A stretch of DNA of 64,000 bases from Linyphia triangularis (GCA_963978545.1 OZ021722.1:110703442-110767441); one strand, 5' to 3'. Counted from the stretch's first letter, positions 1 through 10,140 are shown. Translations and numbers: made by a program. The notes: generated from the letters alone by a model not told the origin.

Positions 1-375
1 AGAGATGCTATGTGTATATAATTTTAAATATTAAAAACAAGCACACGCTGGCAACAGAAACGGCGCTTTGTTAATGAATATACAAATTGACGTTGCATAT
101 AAAAGATTTATATTAAAGACTTGGTTTTTATGGGTTATATTATTTATTCCTAACTAAGGGGAAAAAAACCCTATTTTATGAAAAACCTTAATTGGGATGA
201 TTGGTCTGACCTTATAGACTTAATGCTCCATTTAATTCGGGCCCCAATATCAGTTGAAGTATTTATTGTTTAAGACACAAGAATTTTTACATTCGACATT
301 ACTCGATTTGGAAAACTGATTACTATAGGCACAACATAAAAGGTGGGATCCTCCCATTGACGATAGATGGTGTTA
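1..375. other. AT-rich flank, nothing recognised
   Basis: No coding frame, RNA gene or repeat boundary that I can support. The segment ends at the A that precedes the 5' TC terminus of the Helitron-type element at 376. Confidence 0.5.
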
Positions 376-1102
376 TCTATAATAATAAAACAAGCTGTGG
401 CAAGGCCGAACTGGATTGAACCAGGCCGTGACAACTAATAGTAAAGAGTGGAAACAGCCGCAGTGGACTAGTGGCGCTGCATTCCAACAAAACAGTAGCA
501 TGTGTTTTCTTTGCTTGGTCAAATACGAAAACCAATACGTTACTAAGAGGACAAAATTACTTTATTTTTAAAATGCAAAAAGAACACGGCGAATATTGCC
601 AAACGATAATATTAACGAATGAAATAAATTTATACACAGTTCACTCGCGACAATTTATTATTCATATTTCATGCAAATATATGTCAGAAGCCACACTACA
701 CAATCATTTATTTAAAAAAAAAATTGCTTTTTGTTGATTATTACTCATCAAATATGAGACTTTGATATCGATTTTTAGAATTAAGTTGTTTATTTAAAAT
801 AAGACCTATTTTTGAATTTTATTTTCATTACTCTTTATGGAAACAGAGTTTGGAATTCTTTGTCGTATTTTTTAAAAATATTAGAAATTATAAAAATTAA
901 ATTAAAAAGTCGTTGTTGGTAATTCTCGTGATTTCAGAGTTGGCAGCCATGGTTATTTTTATTTTGGCTGGCGTTCTAAAAAATTTTCATTGCAGTTTTT
1001 GATTTAATTTGTTTAATTTCTAATATTTTATGCAAATAGAATTGATGTCATCCTCATAGATTTACATTTATTAATTAATTTCGTTATTATTTAAAACCAA
1101 AC

Positions 1103-1273
1103 ATGGTGAATTGTTGCGTACCACACTGCACTTCATATTCTGGAAAGAGAGCCGATGTTAAATTTCACGAATTCCCCTTGGATCCGGATCTGCGACAACG
1201 AATCTGCTTTATCGACAACGAATCTGCCTGTCAAATTTCAGCGCGATTGGATGACTGCAAGTTGGTTTTTTAG
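1103..1273 (+). pseudogene. THAP-domain zinc-finger fragment (57 codons including stop)
   Basis: The frame opens with ATG at 1103 and reads MVNCCVPHC, then a K-F-H-E-F-P-L-D stretch, and stops at TAG 1271-1273. This matches the N-terminal half of a C2CH THAP domain: paired cysteines close to the initiator Met, then the F-x-x-F-P motif. THAP domains bind DNA and occur at the N-terminus of P-element transposases and in cellular proteins. The second half (the conserved Trp and the C-x2-H pair) is missing: after about residue 36 the frame runs into repeat-family S1 sequence. It sits inside an element with inverted termini, so it is most likely the stump of that element's transposase and not a host gene. 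Confidence 0.65.
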
Positions 1274-1570
1274 TATACTGAAGATAGAAGCGTGTGTAAA
1301 AGTGACCTTTTAGTGACAGTGACACCTCCCGAAACATGATATAATGCAACTTTAATGACAACGAATCTACCTGTTAAATTTCAGGGCGATTGGATGACGG
1401 TAAGATGTTTTTTTTAGTATCTGAAGATACAAGCGTAAGTAAAAGCGACCTTTTAGTGACAGTGAAATTTGATAGAATGCCCACCAAAATTTGATAGAAT
1501 GCATTGTCATTGACATCAAATCTATCCGCCAAATTTCAGCCCGATTGATTTACGGCAAGTGTGTTAATAT
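1213..1570 (+). repeat. Repeat family S1, three degenerate tandem units
   Basis: Three units share a core of the type AAATTTCAGNNCGATTGGAT followed by GACGGCAAG. They start at about 1213, 1357 and 1511, giving spacings of 144 and 154 bp. Each is followed by TTTTAGTGACAGTGA-type sequence. Related units lie at 12150-12260, 26930-27130 (minus) and 45160-45330. Confidence 0.6.
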
Positions 1571-2935
1571 CAGTATATTGCAGTTTCAAATCTGGTTGGA
1601 TTACAGCGCCCCCTTGTTTTGTGGGAGAAAATGGAACTAACAACTTGTTTCCTTTGCAACCATAGACTTTTGAAAATTGTCACGGCCTGGAGAGTGCCTT
1701 AGCGCTCGTTACAATCCAGTTCGGCCTTGGTCTGGGGCTCTGTGGATCTATAGAAACTTACTTAAAATTGGAGCAGAGCTTTGAAATTTTCAACACAAGA
1801 AGTTTTGAACTTCTAATTTTATGTATGTCAAACAGAATGTTAAAATTTTAATTAGTTCTTTTTTAATTAATATTTTAATTATTATTTTTTTCATTTTTTT
1901 TTTTTACAAAGGGATTTCAAATAGAGATACAGCTCTGAAATTTTCAACATAAGTAGTTTTAGCCTTCTAATTGGACTTTTGAAAAACAGAATATTAAAAT
2001 CTGAATTAGTTATTTTTTAATTAATTGTCTTAATTAATTAACAAATATTTTACAAAACGATTTCTAATAGAGTCACAGCTCTGAAATTTTCCACATAAGT
2101 AGTTTCGGCCTTCTAATTGGACTTTTAAAAAACAGAATTTTAAATTTTTATTTAGTTCTTTTTTAATTTTTTTTTTAATTAATTAACAAATATTTTACAA
2201 AATAATTTCTACTTGGGCTATAGTTCTGAAATTTAAAACACAAGTAGTTTTGGCATTCTAATTGGACTATTGACAAACAGAATGTTAAAATTTTATATAT
2301 TTGTTTTTAATTAATATTTCCACAAAAAGCGACTTCTAATAAGCCTAGAGCTCTGAAAGTTTAAACATAAGTAGTTTTGGCCTTCTAATTTTGCTTTCCA
2401 CAAACATGTGTTAAAATAATCTTAAAGAGGTGTGTGTTGTATTATTGTACAAACGGGAAAGATTTTTTTACATTTTTTTTATTGCTTCTCGAATGGGAGA
2501 GGCTTCTAATATTAAGGCTTTACGTAACAATTATAGATTTTAGTGAGTGAAGCGAACTTAGGCTTACGCACTAATGAACAACTCAGCGAGCTTATGCTTG
2601 CATAGCAATGACTCTTTCAACGAGTGAAGTAAGCCTGTACTTATGTGTCAAAGAACTTTTCAGCGAACGAAGCGAGCTCGATTTTGCATAGCGATGAAAC
2701 TTCCTGCGAGTGAAGCGCCAAAAACTGGGACCTATACACGAATGACAAATTTCCGCAACGCGAGGCCTCACAGCTAGCTAAAATATTGCACGTGTTAAAC
2801 TTTCGTAACAAAGCACGGGTATTCAACTAGTTTACAAATATAAAATGGCACTTTTGATTACCGTCTTGAATAAACTAATGTCAAGATATTAATATTTTTA
2901 ATAACTAATGAGTTATAAAAAAATATATTATCGTA

Positions 2936-3501
2936 CAGTCAAAAGCCGTTAACGCGAAGTCGATAGGGCTACCGAAATTTTTCGTGTTAATCGTCTAAAA
3001 ACTTCTTCGTCTAATTAATGCAGATTTAAAACTACTAGCTATATTAGTATTTAATATTGCTTTTAAAAAAAACAAAAAAACATTTAGATTGCACGGCTTA
3101 CATTTAGTACAATAGTTTAGCAAAACATTCATTAAGAACAAATAAAAAGTAAATGTATTTACCAGTAACTTATTATTTATTTAACTTATTAAGAAATCTG
3201 TTATTGAATTCTGCTTTAAATTTTTAATAAAACGTTTTTTATGTGCCTAACTCTTCAAAATCATTTAAAGCGTATGAGGCATTGTTTTGATTCTTTAGGA
3301 AACGTTGCAAGGTTTTATCTAAAATAAAAGTGGTTTGAAGAACAAATTTTTTTCGTTTTATGCGGGATTTCATTATGTGAGATTTTGTGTCAAACGAATA
3401 AATTAACGTTAAGTTTAAGCTTCATTGTACGGAGAGCTGCTTTTATTTCGAGTTAAAAGTGATTTTGAGTTAAGCTATTTCGCGTTAACAGGATTTGATA
3501 G
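2936..3501. mobile_element. pogo/Tigger-like MITE, 566 bp
   Basis: The ends are inverted: CAGTCAAAAGCCGTTAACGC at 2936, and on the complement CTATCAAATCCTGTTAACGC ending at 3501. They are flanked by TA on both sides (2934-2935 and 3502-3503), the duplication used by Tc1/mariner/pogo elements. The interior is AT-rich with no reading frame, so it would need a transposase from elsewhere. Assignment to pogo/Tigger rests only on the CAGT start and TA target. Confidence 0.65.
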
Positions 3502-3567
3502 TATGTTGTTGCATTGAACAAGAACGCTGAACATAATATTGACATTTACAAAATTATTTCAGAATTT

Positions 3568-3612
3568 TCAAAAGCTCCAAATCTTGAGGTCCCCAAGATT
3601 TGGAGCTTTTGA
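3568..3612. other. Perfect 19-bp hairpin, 7-base loop
   Basis: TCAAAAGCTCCAAATCTTG is followed after seven bases by its exact complement. No T-run or gene context supports a terminator. It may be a microRNA-like or chance palindrome; its function is unknown. Confidence 0.6.
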
Positions 3613-4649
3613 TACTTCGCTATCGGATTATTAAAACACTCTCTCCCTGCAAATAAACGAAAATATGTTTCCCGTTAATACAATAATGCAGCCCTCATTC
3701 ACCACTCCGAATTTTCTTTTACACCGATTATAATCGCCATAATGAACTTGATAACTCTATTGGAAAAAAATCTGAACACAAACTTTTTCTTGCCTAAACA
3801 TTTTTGAAGGTACGTGTGAATTAGGGTTTTAATTTTAAAAAATCCATTTGACATCTACAATTAGATTAAACATGTCACAATTTTTAAGAAAAAACCATTC
3901 AAATTCGATTTTTGTCGGTACATACGGGCAAAATTAAAATATGTCAAGGATACCAGAGATGAAGAATAAATGAAATTGCCTAAGGGAAGCAAAGTAAGTT
4001 GCTTCAAAACAAAACTTATCTCCACAAGTGATGACTACAAACGGAGCTGATCCATTCAGAGATCAGAGCAATACATTGAAGTGTACAAAAGAAATAAGGG
4101 GAAAATTGGCTTCGTAATCGAAATGGCTTCTCCAAAGAGCAACTATTCTTTTAAGACATCTCAGAGTGTTTACCACTCCAGGATTTATTTCAGAATCCGG
4201 ACTAAAAGCAGATAAAGAAATAAAATTCCGTTCCCTGAAGGAATTTCTCGCGAAAATATCCGTTCCAGAAACAACTCGAAATTGCTCCGGCTCACAAGAA
4301 AGAGACCCTATAGAGGCCTCCTCTTCAATGTACGCCACTGTCTCTGGGCTGAGGCCCGGAACGGTAGTCGCAACAAAGGCCACTTTCAAAAGGCTTTCTT
4401 TTCATCGGGACGAACTGAAAATGTTCATTTCGATGCTACTGGCAACGAAGGTGGAAGTTGCAGCGAGAAGAAACTTTTTCAATGAATGAGATCGCGAGGT
4501 AACAAAAGGAACTCTCTACTGAGTTTCCACTGTTGCAATGTATAAGACAGCGCAGAGTGGTTCAATTAAGACGCAGAGTATAATTTTATAGATTCAAAAG
4601 AGAGTTTTTTCAAGGCGATCATTTGAAATTACAGTCCGAGACCCCGAAA
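3613..4649. other. Unassigned stretch with a region open on both strands
   Basis: Mostly AT-rich with no recognised repeat. Around 4063-4489 both strands are open for over 100 codons (minus 4389-4063, plus about 4112-4489) and composition is less AT-biased. Neither product resembles a family I know. It could be an exon, a decayed coding remnant or chance. Confidence 0.3.
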
Positions 4650-4829
4650 TCATTTTAACACTTTATTTACTGACGGGACCCCTCAGTTTTCTCATTCGTG
4701 GTATTGTACTAATTTAAACCCCTTGAGATCGATTGGGACTTCGAAATACAGGGTGTCCGTAAAAGAATGTCCCAGTTTCAATGATATATTATAACAATTT
4801 AATTTAGACTATTTACAACAAATCAAACA

Positions 4830-4992
4830 TCAAATTGAAGGTAGCGAATGTTCAATATGTGCACCTTAAGTTAAAAGGCACGTATCCAACCTATAGTCCA
4901 ATTCGTTCCACACTCTGGTTAACAAGCTCGCTGTAATGGAAGCAATAGCCTCTTCAATTCTGTGTCTCAACTCTGTCAAATCATTTGTTGCG
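4830..4992 (-). pseudogene. mariner-type transposase fragment, C-terminal part
   Basis: The minus-strand frame contains LRHRIEEAIASITASLL, then a V-W-N-E-L-D-Y-R-L-D block and a final GAHIEH. These are the usual C-terminal motifs of the same transposase family as the 6134-6262 piece. A stop codon interrupts the frame just before GAHIEH. It ends with TGA at 4830-4832, close to the left terminus of the element. Confidence 0.7.
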
Positions 4993-5166
4993 CGGATGGG
5001 TTCGAAAGATTTGAAGCCAAAGCAGATCAAAACTAGCAGAAATTTATTCCAATATAACTCTTAACAGATTCCTTTACAACCCCAGAACTTCTCGTTCTAG
5101 TAGACTCAATACAGCTCTATACACAACAATAGAACACAAACAGCAGTTAAACTTGATACACAACTG

Positions 5167-5475
5167 CTAAATCGCCGCAATTCGGATATTTCCTTCTTCA
5201 TCTGTTCTTGCGGGTAATGTGATGTCATTTTGAGCTATTATTTGATGCACGGATTTAACCTCACTATTTTTGATTCCAAATAACACTATGTCTTCAGAAA
5301 CTGAATGCAGCTCAATGTTTTTAAAGTCCAAGGAAAAATTATATTTCCTTAAAAAGTCCAGTCCGAGTATACAAGTGTCTATAATGTCCACCACATATGC
5401 CGTGTGATGATAAGTAACACTCCCGAAAGTGATGTTGATTTTCAGTTTTCCATGGATGTTGAAAGGCTCTCCCAT
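5167..5475 (-). pseudogene. Retropepsin, C-terminal half, minus strand
   Basis: The minus frame includes VVDIIDTCILGLDFLRKY. The I-L-G-x-D-F-L motif is the conserved C-terminal hydrophobic-Gly segment of Ty3/gypsy-type aspartic proteases. The D-T/S-G catalytic half is not upstream on this strand. It lies on the opposite strand at 5997-6133, which indicates an inversion. The 5' end of this frame overlaps, in antisense, the start of the gag frame at about 5450-5475. Confidence 0.6.
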
Positions 5476-5985
5476 CTCGCCTTTTCAGACTGCCCCGCTG
5501 AAAAGAGAGAAATCCTGTCTCTACAGTACTTCGTCGATGGCATCAGGGATGTAGAGATACAGAAGGCACTACGAATGGCAGACGTCAAGGATTTAAGAAG
5601 TGCTTTAGTATATGCCATGAAGTACGAGGCAGCCCAGCAAGCAACTCGTAGAGAACGCCATCCTTTCAGGGCTGCTACTATCCAGGAGCAAGAACACCCA
5701 ATTGCTGCTTGTATGGATGAATTGATAAAACAGATCAATAACTTGAGACGAAATATCCCGGAAAAGAAGCAGAGCCTGAAGTGCTGGAACTGTGGAGGCG
5801 AGGGCCACATACGGAGAAACTACCGAACCCGCCAAGACACTGGAGCTAAGACCGCTCCCAGAAGGAAGGAGGGAAGCCATCTCGCGAGGCGGAGGTTGCC
5901 AGTTGTTGAGAAGCTCCATTTTAGAGCTCTACAAATTTCTGCAATGAGTGGCGGCAGTAATGGACACGTAATCATGGACACGTAA
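5452..5985 (+). pseudogene. Ty3/gypsy-like gag fragment with broken zinc knuckle
   Basis: The open frame resembles the capsid end of arthropod gypsy-type gag (RLSHLAF..., then YFVDGIRD and an L-R-S-A-L helix). It is followed by a basic linker and a zinc knuckle CWNCGGEGHIRRNY. The final cysteine of C-x2-C-x4-H-x4-C is Tyr here, so the knuckle is damaged. Sequence before about 5452 in this frame is antisense protease, so no start codon belongs to it. The frame stops at 5983-5985, just ahead of the protease motif, which lies in another frame as is usual for gag/pol. Confidence 0.65.
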
Positions 5986-6133
5986 ATGGAAGTCCCTGCA
6001 ATATGATCATCGATACTGGAGCCAATGTGACCATCATCCGGAAAGATTTGGCTCAACAACTGGATGGAAGAATCATCTGGACGCCGCCCTGCGTTACCCT
6101 CCAAACTGTATCCGGTGATAAAATCAATATCCA
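5986..6133 (+). pseudogene. Retropepsin, catalytic N-terminal half
   Basis: Reading through 6012-6023 gives IIDTGANVTII, the D-T-G-A active-site signature of aspartic proteases, followed by an R-K-D-L stretch and a TVSGDKINIH segment. It is in the -1 frame relative to gag. The coding sequence is lost at 6133, where transposase sequence resumes on the other strand. Confidence 0.65.
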
Positions 6134-6262
6134 CGCAATGGTCGAACGTAGACACGATCTTTTATAAAGCCCCTTAGAAAAAAATCGCATGGCGTTATGA
6201 CAGGTGAACGTGGAGGCCAAAGACAAAGAGCTCTGCCGCCTCGACCGTTTACGACCAATCTA
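6134..6262 (-). pseudogene. mariner-type transposase fragment, central part
   Basis: Read on the minus strand, the sequence gives WPPRSPVITPCDFFLRG and then a K-D-R-V-Y segment. This is the well-known P-P-R-S-P-(D)-L-T-P-x-D-F-F-L-W-G block of arthropod mariner/IS630-type transposases, which contains the third catalytic acid (D). The frame upstream (towards 6262) is still loosely alignable and then ends near the element terminus. The downstream continuation is displaced to 4992-4830 by the inserted retroelement piece. It cannot make a functional enzyme. Confidence 0.7.
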
Positions 6263-6705
6263 ACGGACTCCGACGTTCAATTACTATCGTACAAAGAGAC
6301 TCCAATGGGGCTTATCTAAAACTGTTTGAGTTACTCTTTAATTGTGACCTTGAACCAACACTCGACAACGCTTTTATTTGATACTATTAAAATTTATAAC
6401 TGGAACATTCTTTTACGGACACCCGGTATATTTTCTATGAAGTTCGTTCTTCAATTGTTGAATGGCAGCGCAAGTTTATTACTCTTTATTTTCAAACAGA
6501 AAGACGAAACAGAAGGATCAAGATGAACAATCTTGGTCAAGCATTGTCTTCATTATCTTATGCACTTATCTCGAGCAATTTTCCAAAAGAAATAAGCTTG
6601 TGTTGCTATCCAACAATTTAAAAACGAACTTCATAGAAATGAACTTTATATCAATTGTTTCAATGCGTTTAAACTAATACAGTATCATGGAAAAACCGAC
6701 GGAAC

Positions 6706-7875
6706 TTATAAGTTGCGCACCCCTAGTTTAGAAGAGTTTCAAACTTAGTACACATGGCGATTGTTTTAAATTTAAAATGTATTCATAATAAACATTGACA
6801 AAAACATCGAGAAAATGGGGAATAATCAATAAACTATCAATCTTTTTCAAAAAAATCCTTTTGATCAACAACCAGTGTTACTGAACAAATAATAATAAAG
6901 CAACGATCTGTGATGCAAAAAAAAAAAAGAAGTAACGAATACACATAGGTGAGTTCCTACTAGTAAATTCTTAATCTAATAAATTCCTAAAACTGATAAA
7001 TTACTAATCAAGCTAATTCTCGTTGGAGTCAAATACAAGCTTCGAAAATCCCTCACGGAAAATCCCAAACATTCGCCACAAACTTCCAAAATTCCAATCG
7101 CTCCAACAACGTTCGTTTCAGTTCTAATGATGTCATTAACCGAATAGATCGTCCTTCTCGATTGGCAGTATCATTAAAAGGAACATGCGTCGAACAAAAG
7201 GGCGACCAATTAGCGCCGAATTTCGCCACTCCACAAAATACCACGGAATATTCAAAAACGCACATAACCTGAAATATTTCATTTTTTTTTTTTTGAAAGA
7301 TAGGGATCCTGTAGAGAAAAAAAAAAGAAACATAACTTCCCCCAGCTCGCAGACGATAATGAATTTTTGAGTGTCTCTTGGAAAGAATGAGGGGGCTACG
7401 CGTGTTTTATTCTTCGCGTATAAACCCTGGTAACACTCTTAATTGCCATTTTATTTCTCTTTTAACTGAAGAGACAATTACGATTTTTCCGAGTCCGCGA
7501 AGAAATTTTTTTATCGCCTCAATTCACACACACTAAAAAGATTAATTTAAGAAATGAAGAATTTTTTGCTAATGTCTTAAATGGCAATTTTTTTTTTTAC
7601 ACACACAGTTGGAAAATAATCTAATCTCTAATATAAATGCTCGCCTCGGTAAAGTACGTTAAAAGAAGTCCATAAAAAGCCACTGCCAATTAAACTGTTT
7701 AGACATTTTATAATGAATTGGTGTCTCCGCTATGATAATAAGCAGAATTTAAAAAAAAAAAAGTTAACTGATGTTAGTGAAAAAAAAAGTTTTTTTTTTT
7801 TCTTTCTTCTTTGTGCACCAAAAAGTGATTAAGTGGGTAAGTTTTCAGACCTAATTCAAGTTTAGAACATATTAC
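6706..7875. other. Unassigned AT-rich stretch
   Basis: No supported gene. The short frames here contain homopolymer runs (for example poly-A near 6920 and poly-T near 7280 and 7790) and match nothing known to me. No terminal repeats were found. Confidence 0.4.
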
Positions 7876-7879
7876 AGGG

Positions 7880-8400
7880 GGCGCAGTGATTTTTCTAAAA
7901 ACTTAAGTAAGGAATTTTAGGAATAATTTCAAAATTTTCACAAACATTTATTTAAAAGATAATTACAAAAAAATTGAAGGGGCAGTTCCAAAAATGTAAG
8001 GATATTTCTTTTAAAGCTGGCATAAGCTCTTAACATAGACATATTTTCAAAACATGTTTCAATACCCAGGCAACAATTTTACAGTCTAATAACTTTTCAG
8101 CGAAATAACAGTTATATAATCAAACAATTGTAGTATTTTTTAATTAAATCCACTAATTTAATTTTTAAGCAACTTTCAAAGTAATTCCAAAAGAATATTA
8201 CTTCAACATTAAAACTTAAACTAACAAGAGTTTGAGTGCAATTGAAAATTGTTTGTCAATAATTAAAATTTCATAAGAGATTTTTTTCGAGGGTTTAAGA
8301 TGAAAATCGAGGGGTTTTCTAGGTGTTTAAATTTTTTAAGGAATTATCGAAAAATGTCAATTTTTTATTACACTTTAAATAGTCTTTATAAGTTGGCTAA
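7880..8400 (+). repeat. Repeat family R2, copy 1
   Basis: Matches 17935-18420 in scattered blocks in the same order: CAAAAATGTAAGGATATT, CATGTTTCAATA, ATTGTTTGTCAATAATTAAA, and a final A-rich/T-rich tail. AT-rich, no reading frame. Probably a non-autonomous DNA element; the termini were not defined. Confidence 0.45.
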
Positions 8401-8426
8401 GAGAAACTTTAAAAAAATTACATGAA

Positions 8427-9174
8427 ACTAGGGGTGTGGAACATCGCACAACTTTCAATTACACTGTAATACTGATATCAATTTGTGTCATTTACCGTTT
8501 TTTATATTTTCATCATTCATTAAGCAAAAATTGCCAGTTTGGTGATATTTTTTGCGAAAATTCTTGCATGGGTCTTATAAAAAAAAAAAAAGAACCTTCG
8601 CCTAAATGGTGTTTTTGACTATACTTTTCCATAATTCTTATATTATCTTTTCTTATAAGTGAAACTGAGGAGAGGAGAAAACGCGATCGTTGATGAGTTA
8701 TGTTCAAGGAAAGAGTACACTATGTTAGAAGCATTCGTTTTTTCCACTTTTTACGCCAATAAAGCATATTTACGGGAATTTCGGAGATGGGGATGTTTAG
8801 AACACCTTCAGGGGCATTACCACAGCAGTTTTGATCAAAATCATTAGAGCCGTTTTCTTAACAATTACTGAAAAACATGAGTTTTTTCAATGGCAGCTAC
8901 ATCATGCGCATGCGCGATTTTGACGAAAACCTTATTGGTAGGTCTCATGGTCACCACCAACACGCACACCAAATTTGAACATCCTAGGGCAATTTGTCCG
9001 AAAGTTATGCTGATCACAGACACACATTTTTTCTAGACAACTTTTTTGAAATCAAGATGTTCCAAAATGGAGAGAAATAAAAAAAAAAAAAAAAAAAATC
9101 ATTTTTTGTTTTTTGTGACCGAATACTGTACTTCCATTACCCTATGTATACATATGAGTAATTGAAAGTAAAAA
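8427..9174 (+). repeat. Repeat family R1, full-length copy (about 750 bp)
   Basis: Starts ACTAGGGGTGTGGAACATCG and ends CATATGAGTAATTGAAAGTA plus a few A. The sequence ACTTTCAATTAC near the left end is repeated inverted near the right end. The interior includes GGCGATATTTTT-like sequence, a CAATGGC...ATGCGCATGCGCGATTTTGA block and a poly-A tract. There is no coding frame. Other copies lie at 19470, 21609, 23257, 28498 and 32997. Probably a long MITE. Confidence 0.65.
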
Positions 9175-9224
9175 GGGAAGAGTTGCATCTATTGGGGAAG
9201 GACAAGACGATTCATTATAAGAAA

Positions 9225-9541
9225 GAGGCGATTACACAGACTTATTATTATCAATAGACTGCGCTTTCCCACTTCAATCATACAACGAGAATGAAACCAA
9301 AATGAATCACAAAATTCGTCTATCAGTCACGTGGTATTTCATTTGTCTACGTCGTAAAATTAATCCTTTATCTAATAATCTTACTATCCTTTATCGCCTG
9401 AGTGAGGAGAAACCCGCCAAATCTGCAACCCTGCTCCCAAAAAGTCCCTACTCATGTGATTCATTTTGGTTTCATTCTCGTTGTATAATTGATGTGGGAA
9501 CACGCGGTTTATTGATAATAATAAGTCTATGGGCGATTACA
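9225..9541. repeat. Foldback structure, arms about 80 bp
   Basis: 9225-9306 and 9458-9541 are imperfect inverted copies; for example CAACGAGAATGAAACCAAAA is complementary to the segment at about 9466-9485. The spacer is about 150 bp and AT-rich. No target duplication identified. Confidence 0.55.
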
Positions 9542-10140
9542 AATTCACGTACCTCATCGAACATCATTCTGAATTTCTTATACAATGTGGGGAAGAGTTA
9601 ATAGATTACGAATTCACTGGTCTGCCGAGGCAAAAATGGACGAAACTGGTCCAAAATCGACTTTGAATGAGTTTGAACTAAATCAGATGACCAAATATGC
9701 TATACAATAACTTGCCAGGTAATGCATAACTTGCCAAATAATGAGCATCATTTTTTATTTTGTAATCCATCGCTCTTTAATTTTCAGTAAAGAAGGCGGC
9801 AAACGATTCAGATGTCTGGTGTCTTTCAAAAGTGATCCAAGTTGGCAATAAATATTACGTCACTGATGTCGCCAATTTGGCTTAGTTTGAAAAGATGCAA
9901 GTTTTCCGAGCCAGTGATCAAAAATTGTCCGCGGTCTTTCTTATTGAAAATCAAAGAGGGGTGGGTTACCAGAAACTGACATATTTAGTAATCGGATGTA
10001 GTTCAATTCATTCAAAGTCAAAATTTGACCAGTTTAGGCCATTTTTTCCACAGCAGACCAGTGGACTCGTAATGTATTAACGTTTCTCCACATTCTATAA
10101 ATTCTGAATAATGTTCGATGGGATATCTAAACTTGCAGTC
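9540..10140. mobile_element. Foldback MITE FB1, copy 1
   Basis: Long imperfect inverted arms of about 170 bp: the left arm (ATTCACTGGTCTGCCGAGGC near 9611) pairs with the right arm (near 10040-10070). The same structure recurs at 57735-58425. The middle holds the shared block AACTTGCCAAATAATGAGCA. No coding sequence. Confidence 0.6.

Larger units (their letters stand above)
401..1729 (+). mobile_element. P-like DNA element with THAP fragment, nested in Helitron A
   Basis: The ends are inverted repeats: CAAGGCCGAACTGGATTG at 401 and its complement CAATCCAGTTCGGCCTTG ending at 1729. A second matching block, CAGGCCGTGACAA, follows; the right end has about 22 extra bases between the two blocks. 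The other Helitron-A copy (37436 onward) runs through this site without the insert. A THAP zinc-finger start codon lies at 1103. Inverted termini plus a THAP domain are typical of the P-element superfamily, which is inference here because the rest of the transposase is absent. The flanks (agctgtgg and gtctgggg) do not give a convincing 8-bp duplication. Confidence 0.55.
376..2830 (+). mobile_element. Helitron-type element, family A, copy 1 (non-autonomous, interrupted)
   Basis: The left end is A|TCTATAATAATAAAACAAGC and the right end is GGGTATTCAACTAG|T. These are Helitron hallmarks: a 5' TC, a 3' CTAG, and insertion between A and T with no target duplication. The same left end recurs at 37436. 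The body holds degenerate tandem units about 127-154 bp apart, each with a GCTCTGAAATTTTCAACA-like core near 1780, 1935, 2081, 2226 and 2353. Near the 3' end are GC-richer minisatellite motifs of the type GCGAACGAAGCGAGC (2540-2720). There is no Rep/helicase frame, so it is non-autonomous. A P-like element sits inside at 401-1729. Confidence 0.75.
4993..6133. mobile_element. Rearranged Ty3/gypsy-like gag-protease insert
   Basis: About 1.1 kb separates the two transposase pieces. It holds a gag fragment and the front half of a retropepsin on the plus strand, and the back half of a retropepsin on the minus strand. No LTR and no clear target duplication are visible at the junctions. About 170 bp at the left (4993-5166) is unrecognised. 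Confidence 0.55.
4749..6426 (-). mobile_element. Tc1/mariner-type transposon with dead transposase
   Basis: The terminal inverted repeats run about 28 bp with few mismatches: CAGGGTGTCCGTAAAAGAAT at 4749 and CCGGGTGTCCGTAAAAGAAT on the complement from 6426. TA flanks both ends (4747-4748, 6427-6428). The minus strand keeps two pieces of a DDE transposase, separated by 1.1 kb of foreign retroelement sequence. Most of the N-terminal coding part is gone, because only about 160 bp lie between the right terminus and the first recognisable motif. Confidence 0.7.
4653..6705. mobile_element. Foldback MITE FB3, copy A, split by a mariner-type element
   Basis: The two halves (4653-4748 and 6427-6705) match the uninterrupted copy at 25893-26225. 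In that copy GGACTTTGAAGTCCACTTC runs straight into TATGAAGTTC. Here the same join is broken at TA by the element at 4749-6426. Inverted segments inside (TCTATGAAGTTCGTTC and GAACTTCATAGAAAT) mark it as a foldback element. The outer terminus corresponds to AACCCTTTATTGACT of copy C at 59291. Confidence 0.6.

Noticed and set aside
471..737. 88-codon frame inside the P-like element
   Set aside because: No transposase motif, AT-rich low-complexity ending, and it lies upstream of the THAP start without a link.
3568..3612. Rho-independent-type terminator
   Set aside because: Perfect stem but no T-tract and no bacterial gene context.
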